Assembly: GCF_004212635.1 (NCBI RefSeq)
Contig: NZ_PSRT01000084.1
Span: 1 to 36,568 of the forward strand
Length of the DNA: 36,568 nucleotides
Origin: Bradyrhizobium genosp. SA-3
Lineage (GTDB): Bacteria > Pseudomonadota > Alphaproteobacteria > Rhizobiales > Xanthobacteraceae
Reading direction: 5' to 3'
The position numbers were made by a program, and so were the translations under genes. Below the pieces are notes generated by a model. It ran no database searches. It saw only the letters and a list, made by a program, of their open reading frames with translations, and was not told the origin of the DNA. Of this stretch, positions 17,376 to 25,502 are shown one piece after another. The stretch's first letter is position 1. The number at the start of each line of letters is the position of its first letter.

Positions 17376-18800
17376 ATGGCACATCATTTCGCGCGAAGCC
17401 TGGCCGTTCTCGCCGCGCTCAGTCTGTCTGGCTGTGCTGCGTTCTCGCCCGACAGCGGCATGACCACAGTCTCGGAGCTGACGAGCCAGAGCATCAACAA
17501 GGACGTCGCCTTCGTGCGAACGACCGAGGGAGCCGGCGCAGTTGACGGGCGCGTGCGCCAGCTGCTGTCGCGGACATTGACCGCAGACACTGCCGTGCAG
17601 ATCGCCCTGCTCAACAACAAGGGACTGCAAGCGGCCTATAACGAGCTGGCGCTCGCCGAGACCGATCTGGTCGAGCAGAGCCTGCCGCCCAATCCGGTGT
17701 TCTCGATCTCGCGGATCTCAGGCAATGGCGCCAGCGAGATCGAGCGTCAGGTGGTGGGTGACATCCTCGCGCTCGCCACCCTGCCGTTCCGCTCCGACAT
17801 CGCCCGCGACCGTTTTCGCCAGGCCCAATTGCGCGCGGCGCTGGCGACATTGCGGCTCGCCGCCGAGGTGCGCCGCGCTTATTGGCGCGCCGTTGCCGGC
17901 AACGAGATGGTGGTGCTGCTGACGGACGCGAAGGCGACGGCGGAATCGACCGCACAGCTCGCGGTCAAGCTCGGCGAGACCGGCTCGCTCAACAAGCTCG
18001 ACCAGGCGCGCGAGCAGGTGTTTTACGCCGAGACCACCGCCGACCTCGCCACCGCACGGCAGACGGCAGCGAGCGCACGCGAAAAGCTCGCGCGCCTGAT
18101 GGGGCTGTGGGACGGCGGCCTCGACTTCCGCCTGCCGAACGCGTTGCCGCCGCTGCCCCGCCTGCCGCACACATTGCCTTCGATCGAAGCCGACGCGGTC
18201 GCCCATCGCATCGACTTGCAGATCGCGCGGCTGGAGCTGACGGCGCTGGCGAAATCGCTGCACCTCACCGAGGCGACGCGCTTCGTCACCCTGCTCGATC
18301 TCGCCGGCATCTCCCGCCGCACCCAGGATCCCGAAGGTGCGCCGTTCCGCGAACGCGGCTTCGACGTCCAGTTCCAGATCCCGATCTTCGACGGCGGCGA
18401 GGTGCGCGTGCGCCAGGCGGCGGAAACCTACAATCTCGCCTTCAACCGCCTGACCGAGCGCGCCGTCAACGTTCGTTCGGAGGCACGCGATGCTTATCGC
18501 AGCTACCGCTCCAGCTACGACATCGCCAGCCACTACCAGCGCGAGATCATCCCCTTGCGAAAAATCATCACGGAGGAGATGCAGCTGCGCTTCTCCAGCA
18601 TGCAGGTCGACATCTTCGCGCTGCTGACCGAGGCACGGCAGCGCCTGGCGTCGCTGCGCGGCGCCATCGATGCCAAACAAAGATTCTTCCTCGCCCAGTC
18701 CGATTTGCAGACCGTCGTCAATGGCGGCGGCTCGCCTGCGGCCGGCAGCGACAATCCAACCACCATCGCCGCGGCAGCGCCTGCCGATGGCGGCCACTGA
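17376..18800 (+). CDS. TolC-family outer membrane lipoprotein (CusC-like)
   Basis: A 474-residue outer membrane efflux protein. A signal peptide ends in lipobox LSLSGC with Cys20. Two TolC-type repeats follow, with long helical stretches such as SLNKLDQAREQVFYAETTADLATARQTAASAREKLARLMGLWDGG and a matching one near residues 330-440 (ERAVNVRSEARDAYRSYRSSYDIASHYQREII). Normally such proteins form the outer duct of an RND pump, but no CusA/CusB-like pump genes lie nearby, so it must pair with a pump elsewhere or do something else. AGGAG lies 6 bp before the ATG. Confidence 0.85.
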   Translation: MAHHFARSLAVLAALSLSGCAAFSPDSGMTTVSELTSQSINKDVAFVRTTEGAGAVDGRVRQLLSRTLTADTAVQIALLNNKGLQAAYNELALAETDLVEQSLPPNPVFSISRISGNGASEIERQVVGDILALATLPFRSDIARDRFRQAQLRAALATLRLAAEVRRAYWRAVAGNEMVVLLTDAKATAESTAQLAVKLGETGSLNKLDQAREQVFYAETTADLATARQTAASAREKLARLMGLWDGGLDFRLPNALPPLPRLPHTLPSIEADAVAHRIDLQIARLELTALAKSLHLTEATRFVTLLDLAGISRRTQDPEGAPFRERGFDVQFQIPIFDGGEVRVRQAAETYNLAFNRLTERAVNVRSEARDAYRSYRSSYDIASHYQREIIPLRKIITEEMQLRFSSMQVDIFALLTEARQRLASLRGAIDAKQRFFLAQSDLQTVVNGGGSPAAGSDNPTTIAAAAPADGGH

Positions 18801-18813
18801 CATGGAGGCCGAG

Positions 18814-20151
18814 ATGTTTTCCCGCCGAGGATTTTTGGGCACCGCCGCGCTTGCCAGCGCGTCAGCGATCAGCGGCCGCGTCCAGGCCGCGTCGATTCCG
18901 GAGGCGCCGCACATGGACAAGGTGGTGATGCAGCCGCCGCTGCATCCCATGAGCGGTCCGGACTATCGCCCCGTGGTCACGCTGAACGGCTGGTCGCTGC
19001 CGTTCCGCATGAACGGCGACTGGAAGGAATTCCATCTCGTCGCCGAGCCCGTCGTGCGGGAGTTCGCCGAAGGCATGAAGGTGAATCTGTGGGGTTACAA
19101 CGGCCAGTCGCCGGGTCCGACCATCGAGGTGGTGGAGGGCGACAAGGTCCGCATCTTCGTTACCAATCGCCTGCCCGAATACACCACCGTGCACTGGCAC
19201 GGCATGATCATTCCGAGCGGCATGGACGGTGTCGGAGGGCTGACGCAGCCGCACATCCAGCCGGGAAAGACCTTCGTCTACGAGTTCGAGATGAAGAAGA
19301 GCGGGACCTTCATGTACCACCCGCACTCCGACGAGATGGTGCAGATGGCGATGGGCATGATGGGCATGGTCGTCGTGCATCCGCGCGACCTTAATTTCCG
19401 GCCCGTCGACCGCGACTTCGTCTTCGTGATGAGCACCTATCGCGTCGATCCCGGCACCTATCTGCCGCTGGTCAACGAGATGACCGATTTCAACATGTGG
19501 ACCTGGAACGCGCGGGTGTTTCCTGGCATCGATCCGCTGCCGGTCAGACTCGGCGACAAGGTGCGCGTGCGCATCGGCAATCTCAGCATGACCAATCATC
19601 CGATCCACCTGCACGGCCACAGCTTTGCGGTGACCTGCACCGACGGCGGCTGGATTCCGGAGAGCGCGCAATATCCGGAGACGACGACGGACGTGCCGGT
19701 CGGGGCGGTGCGGGTGTTCGACGTGCTCGCCGACAATCCCGGTGACTGGGCGTTCCACTGCCACAAGTCGCACCACACCATGAATGCGATGGGGCACGAG
19801 GTGCGCAACCTGATCGGCGTGTCGCGCAAGGATCTCGCCAAGGCCGTCGGCAAGCTCGCGCCTGACAGCATGGCGATGGGCTCGACCGGCATGGCGATGG
19901 GCAACATGGAGATGCCCGCGCCCGACAACACGCTGCCGATGATGACCGGCACCGGCCAGTTCGGGCCGATCGAGATGGGCGGCATGTTCACGGTGATGAA
20001 GATCCGCGAGGACCTTGCGCGCGACGACTATCGCGATCCCGGACCTTACAAGTTCCCGCAAGGCACCGTCGCCTACGAAGTCACGGCGCCGGCCACAGAG
20101 CCGGCACGGCAAAAACCAGGCAGCCCACCGATGAAGCACATGAAGATGTGA
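18814..20151 (+). CDS. Multicopper oxidase with Tat signal
   Basis: A 445-residue multicopper oxidase, expected to oxidise Cu(I) in the periplasm. The N terminus MFSRRGFLGTAALASASA is a twin-arginine signal. All four copper-binding motifs are present: HWHG at residues 127-130, HPH at 169-171, HPIHLHGH at 262-269, and HCHKSHHTMNAM at 315-326 with the Type 1 copper ligands Cys316, His321 and Met326. The C-terminal part is Met-rich (SMAMGSTGMAMGNMEMPAP), as in copper-tolerance oxidases. The ATG at 18814 has GGAGG five bases upstream; one at 18802 is possible. It is closer to short two-domain-like McoC/CopA forms than to CueO in length. Confidence 0.92.
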   Translation: MFSRRGFLGTAALASASAISGRVQAASIPEAPHMDKVVMQPPLHPMSGPDYRPVVTLNGWSLPFRMNGDWKEFHLVAEPVVREFAEGMKVNLWGYNGQSPGPTIEVVEGDKVRIFVTNRLPEYTTVHWHGMIIPSGMDGVGGLTQPHIQPGKTFVYEFEMKKSGTFMYHPHSDEMVQMAMGMMGMVVVHPRDLNFRPVDRDFVFVMSTYRVDPGTYLPLVNEMTDFNMWTWNARVFPGIDPLPVRLGDKVRVRIGNLSMTNHPIHLHGHSFAVTCTDGGWIPESAQYPETTTDVPVGAVRVFDVLADNPGDWAFHCHKSHHTMNAMGHEVRNLIGVSRKDLAKAVGKLAPDSMAMGSTGMAMGNMEMPAPDNTLPMMTGTGQFGPIEMGGMFTVMKIREDLARDDYRDPGPYKFPQGTVAYEVTAPATEPARQKPGSPPMKHMKM

Positions 20152-20186
20152 TCGTTTCGATGAACCACCCCCAACTGGAGACCACG

Positions 20187-20642
20187 ATGAAGAAGACTAT
20201 CAGGCTCGGCCTCGCGCTGGCCGCGCTTTCAACCGCGCCGGCCTTCGCCCACGACAAGCACGGGCACGCGACCTTTTCGGCCGGCGAGCCCGGCAATCCC
20301 AACAAGCCCGCACGCACCGTCGAGATTCTTATGAGCGAGATGGACTACTCACCCGCCAGAATCGAGGTCAAGCGTGGCGAGCAGATCCGCTTCGTGCTGC
20401 GCAATGTCGGCAAGGAGGACCACGAATTCCTGCTCGCCACCACGCGTGAGAATCTCGCGCATGCGAAGGAGATGAAGAAACATCCGCACATGGAGCACGA
20501 CGACCCCAACGGGGTGCGTCTCGCCCCGAGCAAGACCGCCGAGATCCTCTGGAAGTTCAGCAAGGCCGGCACGTTCGAATTTTCGTGCCTCATTCCCGAC
20601 CACCGCGACTACGGCATGGTCGGCCACGTCACCGTGAAGTAA
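20187..20642 (+). CDS. Periplasmic cupredoxin (CopI-like)
   Basis: A 151-residue exported copper protein. Residues 1-21 are a signal peptide (MKKTIRLGLALAALSTAPAFA). The mature domain is a cupredoxin: EILMSEMDYSPARIEVKRGEQIRFVLRNVGKEDHEF gives the first His ligand and FSCLIPDHRDYGMVGHVTVK gives Cys, His and Met. A Met/His-rich insert (KEMKKHPHMEHDD) lies between. It resembles the CopI cupredoxin involved in copper tolerance. The ATG at 20187 has GGAG six bases before. Next to the multicopper oxidase it could act as its electron or copper partner. Confidence 0.87.
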   Translation: MKKTIRLGLALAALSTAPAFAHDKHGHATFSAGEPGNPNKPARTVEILMSEMDYSPARIEVKRGEQIRFVLRNVGKEDHEFLLATTRENLAHAKEMKKHPHMEHDDPNGVRLAPSKTAEILWKFSKAGTFEFSCLIPDHRDYGMVGHVTVK

Positions 20643-20657
20643 GCAATGGAGACCCCC

Positions 20658-20960
20658 ATGAACCGCATCATCCGTATCACTGCTGCGCTGGCGCTGACGT
20701 TAGGCGTTGCCACTGGAGCCATGGCGGCCGGGGCTGCCTCGATCAGCGGCGAGGTCAAGAAGATCGACGAGGACGCCGGCAAGATCACGCTCAAGCACGG
20801 ACCCGCGAAGAGCCTCGGGATGGAAGAACCCATGACCATGGTCTACCGCGTCAAGGACGCGGCGATGCTGAAGCAGGTGAAGGTCGGCGACAAGGTGACC
20901 TTCGAGGCCGAGGAGGCGACGTCGGGATACACGGTGACGAAGATGGAGAAGGCGAAGTAG
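20658..20960 (+). CDS. CusF-like periplasmic copper-binding protein
   Basis: A 100-residue protein with signal peptide MNRIIRITAALALTLGVATGAMA and a small beta-barrel domain of the CusF/Ag-Cu-binding family. The metal site is recognisable in ITLKHGPAKSLGMEEPMTMVYRVKD: His and the MTM pair match CusF His36, Met47 and Met49. The tryptophan that caps the metal in E. coli CusF is absent here. GGAG at 20648-20651 supports the ATG at 20658. It is last in the copper operon and may shuttle Cu(I) to the oxidase or to a distant pump. Confidence 0.87.
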   Translation: MNRIIRITAALALTLGVATGAMAAGAASISGEVKKIDEDAGKITLKHGPAKSLGMEEPMTMVYRVKDAAMLKQVKVGDKVTFEAEEATSGYTVTKMEKAK

Positions 20961-20980
20961 GGCCGACTTCCCACGCGACT

Positions 20981-21105
20981 GTCATTCCGGGGCGCGCCTC
21001 TTGGCGCGAGCTATGATGCGCAATTGCGCATCAGAGAATCCATTTTACCACAACACCTGCGGCCCAATGGATTCCGGGTTCGCCCTCCGGGCGCCCCGGA
21101 ATGAC
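20981..21105. repeat. Imperfect palindrome (family 3) with inner perfect palindrome
   Basis: Arms begin GTCATTCCGGGGCGC and end GCGCCCCGGAATGAC, with AATCCATT/AATGGATT in the interior. A separate perfect 20-bp palindrome (TGATGCGCAA and its complement) is at 21014-21033. It sits between the copper operon and flhA and may help terminate or insulate transcription. Confidence 0.75.
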
Positions 21106-21154
21106 CGCTTGGGAGCCCCGAAACACCCACCCCGCACTCCTGTCCCACCCTCCG

Positions 21155-21169
21155 TTAACCCTTTGCTAA
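21155..21169 (+). promoter_or_regulatory. Candidate CtrA box upstream of flhA
   Basis: TTAA-CCCTTTG-CTAA fits the CtrA consensus TTAA-N7-TTAA with one mismatch, 170 bp before the flhA start. It is followed at 21176-21198 by an imperfect inverted repeat, CACCGGGCAA and TTGCCGGGTG. CtrA control of flagellar genes is known in Caulobacter and other alphaproteobacteria. Confidence 0.55.
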
Positions 21170-21339
21170 CCATACACCGGGCAAAAATTGCCGGGTGAAG
21201 TCGAGTGTCGTCAGCCGGGTAGAACGGGAGATCCCCCGTGGACGCCAGTGCGATGCCTCACTTTCGGAGCGGCGGCCCTTCGGCCGCCGCACAGACGTTT
21301 GGGGCGCGCGGACGGCAGTCGCGCGGGGAGGCAGCTACC

Positions 21340-23481
21340 ATGGTCGACGTCACCGCAGGACAGGGCGTAGGCGCAGCAAGGCCCTCGATCCCCTCCCTCA
21401 ACGAGATCGTCACCATCCTCAAGCGCGGCGACATCGCGCTGGCGCTCGGCATCCTCACCATCCTGGTGGTGCTGATCCTCCCCCTGCCCGCGATCGTGCT
21501 GGACCTGTTCCTGGCGATCTCGATCACGCTCTCGATCCTGATCCTGATGACGTCGCTGTTCATCCAGGCGCCGCTGGAATTCTCCGCCTTCCCGACCATC
21601 CTCCTGATCTCGACCATGCTGCGCCTGTCGCTCAACATGGCCTCGACCCGGCTGATCCTGTCACACGGGCACGAGGGCACGGCTGCCGCCGGTCACGTCA
21701 TCGAGGCCTTCGGCAGCTTCGTGATGGGCGGCAATTTCGTCATCGGCATCATCGTCTTCGCCATCCTGATCATCGTCAATTTCGTCGTCATCACCAAGGG
21801 TTCGGGCCGTATCGCCGAAGTCGCAGCCCGCTTCCACCTCGACGCCATGCCCGGCAAGCAGATGGCGATCGACGCCGATCTGTCCGCCGGCCTGATCGAC
21901 GAGAAGGTCGCCAAGGAACGGCGCAAGGAGTTGGAGGACGAGAGCGGCTTCTTCGGCGCCATGGACGGTGCCTCCAAGTTCGTCCGCGGCGACGCCATCG
22001 CCGGCCTGCTGATCGTCTTCATCAACGTCGTCGGCGGCATGATCATCGGCGTGGCGCAGCAGGGCATGTCCTTCGCCGACGCCGGCCGCAGCTACACGCT
22101 CCTGACCGTCGGTGACGGCCTCGTCACCCAGGTGCCGGCGCTGATCGTCTCGACCGCGGCCGGCCTGCTCGTCTCCAAGGCCGGCGTCTCCGGCGCCGCC
22201 GACAAGGCGCTGATGAAGCAGTTCTCCGGCTATCCGCAGGCCCTGGCCATGTCCTCGGCGGTGATGCTGGTGCTGGCGGCCCTGCCGGGCATTCCGACCA
22301 TCCCCTTCCTCGCGCTCGGCGCCGGCGCTGGCGCGCTGGCCTGGCACGCCCGCAACCACAAGAAGACCGCCGTCAAGGCCGAGGAAGCCGCCAAGGCCGC
22401 GCCTGCTCCGGGCATGCCGGGTGCGCCGGGCGCGGCTGCGGCCGAAGAGCCGATCTCGGCGGCGCTCAAGATCGACGACCTCAAGATCGAGCTCGGCTAT
22501 GCCCTGCTGCCGCTGGTCAACGGCCCCGATGGCACCGACCGCCTCACCGAGCAGATCAAGGCGCTGCGCCGTTCGCTCGCCATCGAGATGGGGTTCGTGA
22601 TGCCAGCGGTGCGCATCCTCGACAACGTCCAGCTCGAGGCCAATACCTACATCATCAAGATCAAGGAGGTCGACGCCGGCTCCGGCAAGATCTGGCCGAA
22701 CCAGTTCATGGTCATGGACCCCGGCGGCAGCCAGGTGCAGGTCCCCGGCATCCACACCACCGAGCCGACCTTCGGCCTGCCCGCGACCTGGGTCGACGCC
22801 AGCCTCAAGGAAGAGGCCTCGCTCAAGGGCTACACCGTGGTCGACGCCGCGACCGTGCTCTCGACCCACCTCACCGAGCTGCTCAAGGCCAACATGTCGG
22901 ACCTGCTCTCCTATGGCGAGGTGCAGAAGCTGCTCAAGGAGCTGCCGAAGGAGCAGAGCGAGCTGGTCAAGGACATCGTGCCGGGACAGGTCACCGTCTC
23001 CGGCATCCAGCGCGTGCTGCAGCTCCTGCTCGCCGAGCGCATCTCGATCCGCGACCTCTCGACCATCCTCGAAGGCATCGCCGACTCGCTCGCCTTCTCG
23101 CGCAATCCCGCAACCATGGTCGAGCATGTCCGCGCCCGGCTGGCGCGGCAGATCTGCGCGCAGAACACCTCCTACAACGGCTATCTGCCGCTGATCGCGC
23201 TGTCGGCGCGCTGGGAACAGGCCTTTGCCGAATCCATCATCGGCCAGGGCGAGGAGCGCAGCCTCGCGATGCAGCCCTCGAAACTGTCGGAGTTCATGAC
23301 CGCCGTGCGCGAAGCGTTCGAGCGTGCCGCCCGCGAAGGCGAGGCGCCGGTACTGGTCACCTCTGCCGCAATTCGTCCGTTCGTGCGTTCCCTGGTGGAA
23401 CGGTTCCGAGCCCAGACCACCGTGCTGTCGCAGGCCGAAATCCACCCTAGGGCGAGGTTGAAAACGGTCGGAAGCATCTGA
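21340..23481 (+). CDS. flhA: Flagellar biosynthesis protein FlhA
   Basis: A 713-residue inner-membrane component of the flagellar type III export gate. The N-terminal half has about eight transmembrane helices and the conserved FHIPEP-region equivalent RLSLNMASTRLILSHGHEGTAAAGHVIEAFG and VITKGSGRIAEVAARFHLDAMPGKQMAIDADLSAGLI. The C-terminal cytosolic domain begins after an Ala/Pro-rich linker near residue 350-370. I chose ATG at 21340 because GGGGAGG lies 8 bp before it and homology starts soon after; an upstream GTG would add 34 residues. No flhB or other flagellar genes adjoin it here. A terminator follows directly. Confidence 0.95.
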   Translation: MVDVTAGQGVGAARPSIPSLNEIVTILKRGDIALALGILTILVVLILPLPAIVLDLFLAISITLSILILMTSLFIQAPLEFSAFPTILLISTMLRLSLNMASTRLILSHGHEGTAAAGHVIEAFGSFVMGGNFVIGIIVFAILIIVNFVVITKGSGRIAEVAARFHLDAMPGKQMAIDADLSAGLIDEKVAKERRKELEDESGFFGAMDGASKFVRGDAIAGLLIVFINVVGGMIIGVAQQGMSFADAGRSYTLLTVGDGLVTQVPALIVSTAAGLLVSKAGVSGAADKALMKQFSGYPQALAMSSAVMLVLAALPGIPTIPFLALGAGAGALAWHARNHKKTAVKAEEAAKAAPAPGMPGAPGAAAAEEPISAALKIDDLKIELGYALLPLVNGPDGTDRLTEQIKALRRSLAIEMGFVMPAVRILDNVQLEANTYIIKIKEVDAGSGKIWPNQFMVMDPGGSQVQVPGIHTTEPTFGLPATWVDASLKEEASLKGYTVVDAATVLSTHLTELLKANMSDLLSYGEVQKLLKELPKEQSELVKDIVPGQVTVSGIQRVLQLLLAERISIRDLSTILEGIADSLAFSRNPATMVEHVRARLARQICAQNTSYNGYLPLIALSARWEQAFAESIIGQGEERSLAMQPSKLSEFMTAVREAFERAAREGEAPVLVTSAAIRPFVRSLVERFRAQTTVLSQAEIHPRARLKTVGSI

Positions 23482-23529
23482 TTTGCCTGAAGAAGCCGTG
23501 TGTTTTTCGGCCACAGGCAAATGGTTTTT
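23481..23529 (+). terminator. Terminator of flhA
   Basis: Perfect 9-bp arms ATTTGCCTG (23481-23489) and CAGGCAAAT (23514-23522), followed by GGTTTTT. The loop itself contains GCCG/CGGC. The left arm overlaps the last base of the flhA stop codon. Confidence 0.8.
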
Positions 23530-23675
23530 GAGTTCCTGGCGCGTTGTGGACCAAGGAGCGAAAAGGCAACCCCCAAGCACATTACATCTTTGAAATAATT
23601 ATATAATCGAACGATCCAGGGGCGTTTTTGATCGCGACGTTTCACGTCCTTTCACGCCCTTGTGATGGCCTCTTG

Positions 23676-23701
23676 GGAACGAATCCTCCCAATACTAGGT
23701 T
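23676..23701 (+). promoter_or_regulatory. Candidate EcfG (general stress sigma) promoter
   Basis: GGAAC - 17 bases - GGTT resembles the alphaproteobacterial EcfG consensus GGAAC-N16/17-CGTT with one mismatch. It lies 75 bp before a small membrane-protein gene. Upstream, 23585-23675 holds an AT-rich patch (AATAATTATATAAT) and a tandem TTTCACG(T/C)CC but no gene. Confidence 0.5.
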
Positions 23702-23775
23702 GTTGGGCACCGGAAGCATGAACCGGCCTGAAAGGGCTGGCGACTACTTCGGGTAGATGGCGGCAGGAGGCTTCC

Positions 23776-23976
23776 ATGAACCACTCGATCTACAGCGCAG
23801 ATCGCGCGACCCATTTGAAGATTGTGGTCGTCGCCCTCGTCGCAGGGATCGCGGTGGCGGGCCTCGGCATCACGGCGCGCACGGGTTCGGATGAAGGTCT
23901 GACCCAGACCGCCCGCGTCATCAAGGCCGATAAGCCGGTCGTTATCACCAGTTCGAACGCGTCCCTCGTTCGCTAA
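23776..23976 (+). CDS. Small single-pass membrane protein, unknown function
   Basis: A 66-residue protein with one hydrophobic helix at about residues 14-33 (LKIVVVALVAGIAVAGLGITA) and a short polar tail ending VVITSSNASLVR. A strong AGGAGG lies ahead of the ATG. The upstream EcfG-like motif and the downstream hairpin delimit a single-gene unit. I do not recognise a characterised family; such short membrane proteins are common in Bradyrhizobium genomes. A stress-related envelope role is inferred only from the promoter. Confidence 0.7.
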   Translation: MNHSIYSADRATHLKIVVVALVAGIAVAGLGITARTGSDEGLTQTARVIKADKPVVITSSNASLVR

Positions 23977-24008
23977 GGAGATCTGACGAGTTTTGTGAAT
24001 TCACGCGG

Positions 24009-24107
24009 CTCTTTACCAGCCCCCCAAAGTCGCCACGTGGATATGTAGACGACCCCAACCCCAAGTCGACTACAGAAAGCGCCCGCCCCCCACGGGCGCT
24101 TTCTCAC
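24009..24107. repeat. Direct repeat copy 1, containing the terminator of the small gene
   Basis: This stretch recurs in diverged form at 24900-24995. Shared blocks include CGCCACGT, TAGACG-CCCCAACCCC, AGTCGACT and AGAAAGCGCC. It contains a perfect hairpin GAAAGCGCCCG (24075-24085) and CGGGCGCTTTC (24093-24103), which most likely terminates the preceding small gene. Confidence 0.75.
24075..24103 (+). terminator. Hairpin terminator after the small membrane-protein gene
   Basis: Perfect 11-bp arms with a 7-base C-rich loop. The following bases TCACGTTT form only a weak T-tract. In the second copy of the surrounding repeat the hairpin is degenerate. Confidence 0.65.
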
Positions 24108-24119
24108 GTTTGGGGTACC

Positions 24120-24201
24120 CGTCATTGCGAGCGAAGCAATCCAGACTGTCTCCGGCGAGGTAGTCTGGATTGCTTCGTCGCAAGGGCTCCTCGCAATGAC
24201 G
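24120..24201. repeat. Dispersed palindromic element (family 2, copy 2)
   Basis: Arms CGTCATTGCGAGCGAAGCAA and TTGCTTCG...CGCAATGACG. It matches the element at 6701-6787 over both arms; loops differ. It lies at the left edge of the structured region that follows. Confidence 0.9.
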
Positions 24202-24899
24202 GAGTGTGAGGCGAACGCTTCGTTGTCTCAATTCGCATCTTCATTGCAGATACACCTTCGCAGCCTCGCGGCGCATTTCGCCCGAGCTTTGCTTTATCTC
24301 TTCACCCTCAAATGGAAAGAGGGCGCAGGGAAGACCGGGAGCCCGCTGGCACCCGCGGTCCACTGTGCGAAATTGCAGTGAGAAAATCTGCACAGCGGCA
24401 TACAGGTGTAGCCAGGACATCCCGGCCTTCCCTGCGCAGTGGTTGGAACGGCGTATGTCGTGCTCTCCCCGGGGAGCGATGCACTATTGCCCCCGTCGCC
24501 TTGCAGATGGCTGATGCACGTGCCCGGTTGGGCCGCCACATCACCACAAGACTTGGCGCACAGACCCCGGGCGCCAGGACGACACGATTTGGCCGTACGC
24601 CGATTACACCGGTCGTATGCGCGAGGCCTTTGCTCACGGTTACCCGCCCTGCAAAACCCTTCGCGCCGATGTGACCCACGTCCACCGCCGCCCGGCCCGC
24701 CTTCGTGACGATCGCGATACGCCCCTCTTCCTTGGGCCGGGTTGCGCGATACATATGAGATTTTCGAATTTCGGTAAAGAAGAATATTTTTGGCGTCGCG
24801 GATTGACCGACCGTTTGGGTGTTTTGCCCGTCGGGCCACGCAAGGGCTTGTAGGCAAGTAATTGTCCAACCAACCAAGCCGTTCGCGAGCTTGGCGCGC
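24202..24899 (-). other. Non-coding element with long stems, possible minus-strand structured RNA
   Basis: About 700 bp with no convincing gene, although several overlapping frames are open by chance. Stem A pairs 24323-24340 with 24420-24437 (18 bp, one A-C mismatch on the plus strand). Stem B pairs 24360-24368 with 24390-24398 inside it (9 bp, again one A-C). A third stem with one bulge pairs 24470-24477 with 24489-24495. On the minus strand both A-C pairs become G-U wobbles, so the fold is better there. I recall similar blocks as highly repeated in Bradyrhizobium genomes, but could not check this. Confidence 0.55.
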
Positions 24900-24995
24900 G
24901 ACGTTCTACCATCCCCCGACCGCCACGTTGATGTATAGACGGCCCCAACCCCAGTCGACTGTAGAAAGCGCCGCCCCCAAGGGCGGGTTCTCATG
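24900..24995. repeat. Direct repeat copy 2
   Basis: Diverged copy of 24009-24107, same orientation, roughly 80 percent identical over the core by eye. Its hairpin (GAAAGCGCCGCCCCCAAGGG...) has lost perfect pairing. With copy 1 it brackets the structured region and the family 2 palindrome. Confidence 0.75.
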
Positions 24996-25049
24996 TCTCG
25001 GCATAGCCTTCGAAATAGCGCTAGCTGAGCAGCCGCAGTGTTCGTGAGA

Positions 25050-25502
25050 TCATCCTAACTGTTTTGCGATTGAAGCGAGATACGCAACGGATGAAGTTGC
25101 CTTTCGTTTCAGCTTTCGACGACTGGCGTTCCATCGGAGCAATACTTTAGCTGGCGCCACAATCGCTGGGATCGATCCAATGAGCATTTGTGCTGGGGAA
25201 AGAATCGCTGACGCTCCAAGCGTCGCGCCTAGTCCGGCCAATCCTGATTTGGACCCGACTGCGCTCAGCAAATTCGGCCATAGCTTATCTCGCAAAGACT
25301 CCATCTCATTCTGATATTCTCGAGCCTGCTTGACGATGAGATCGGAAGTGGCGATTGCCGTGACTTGAAGCTTACGATTTGTGGCGCCAGCGATTTGCTT
25401 CTCGATCTGGCGGTGTGTTTCAGAGAAGAACTGTTGGCGAAGAGTTCGCGAATTGTTGCGGAACGCCACGATTTGCTCGATTGCTAGCTTATCAAGCGCC
25501 TC
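25050..25502 (-). pseudogene. C-terminal part of the split gene, in frame after TAG
   Basis: An open stretch of 150 codons in the same frame as the preceding 25503-26237 reading frame, separated from it only by one TAG codon. The residues straight after the stop (EALDKLAIEQIVAFRNNSRTLRQQ) look like coding sequence. The first usable start, GTG at 25469, would give a 139-residue product but has a poor ribosome-binding site. The sequence has helical charged stretches (QAREYQNEMESLRDKLWPNLL) and a hydrophobic Gly/Ala segment (LAGLGATLGASAILSPAQMLIGSIPAIVAP). Interrupted gene, separate gene and stop-codon read-through all remain possible. Confidence 0.55.

Noticed and set aside
21238..21339. Upstream GTG start for flhA
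   Set aside because: The extra 34 residues lack family similarity and the ATG at 21340 has a far better ribosome-binding site.
21661..23580. A 639-codon open frame opposite flhA
   Set aside because: Shadow of flhA; His/Asp/Arg-rich with no recognisable domain.
24206..24708. Plus-strand open frames in the same region
   Set aside because: Short, overlapping, and composed of repeat sequence.
24294..24994. Two overlapping minus-strand frames of 191 and 228 codons in the structured region
   Set aside because: Both are open in different frames over the same DNA, have no domain or ribosome-binding site, and cross the stem arms and direct repeat; non-coding is more likely.
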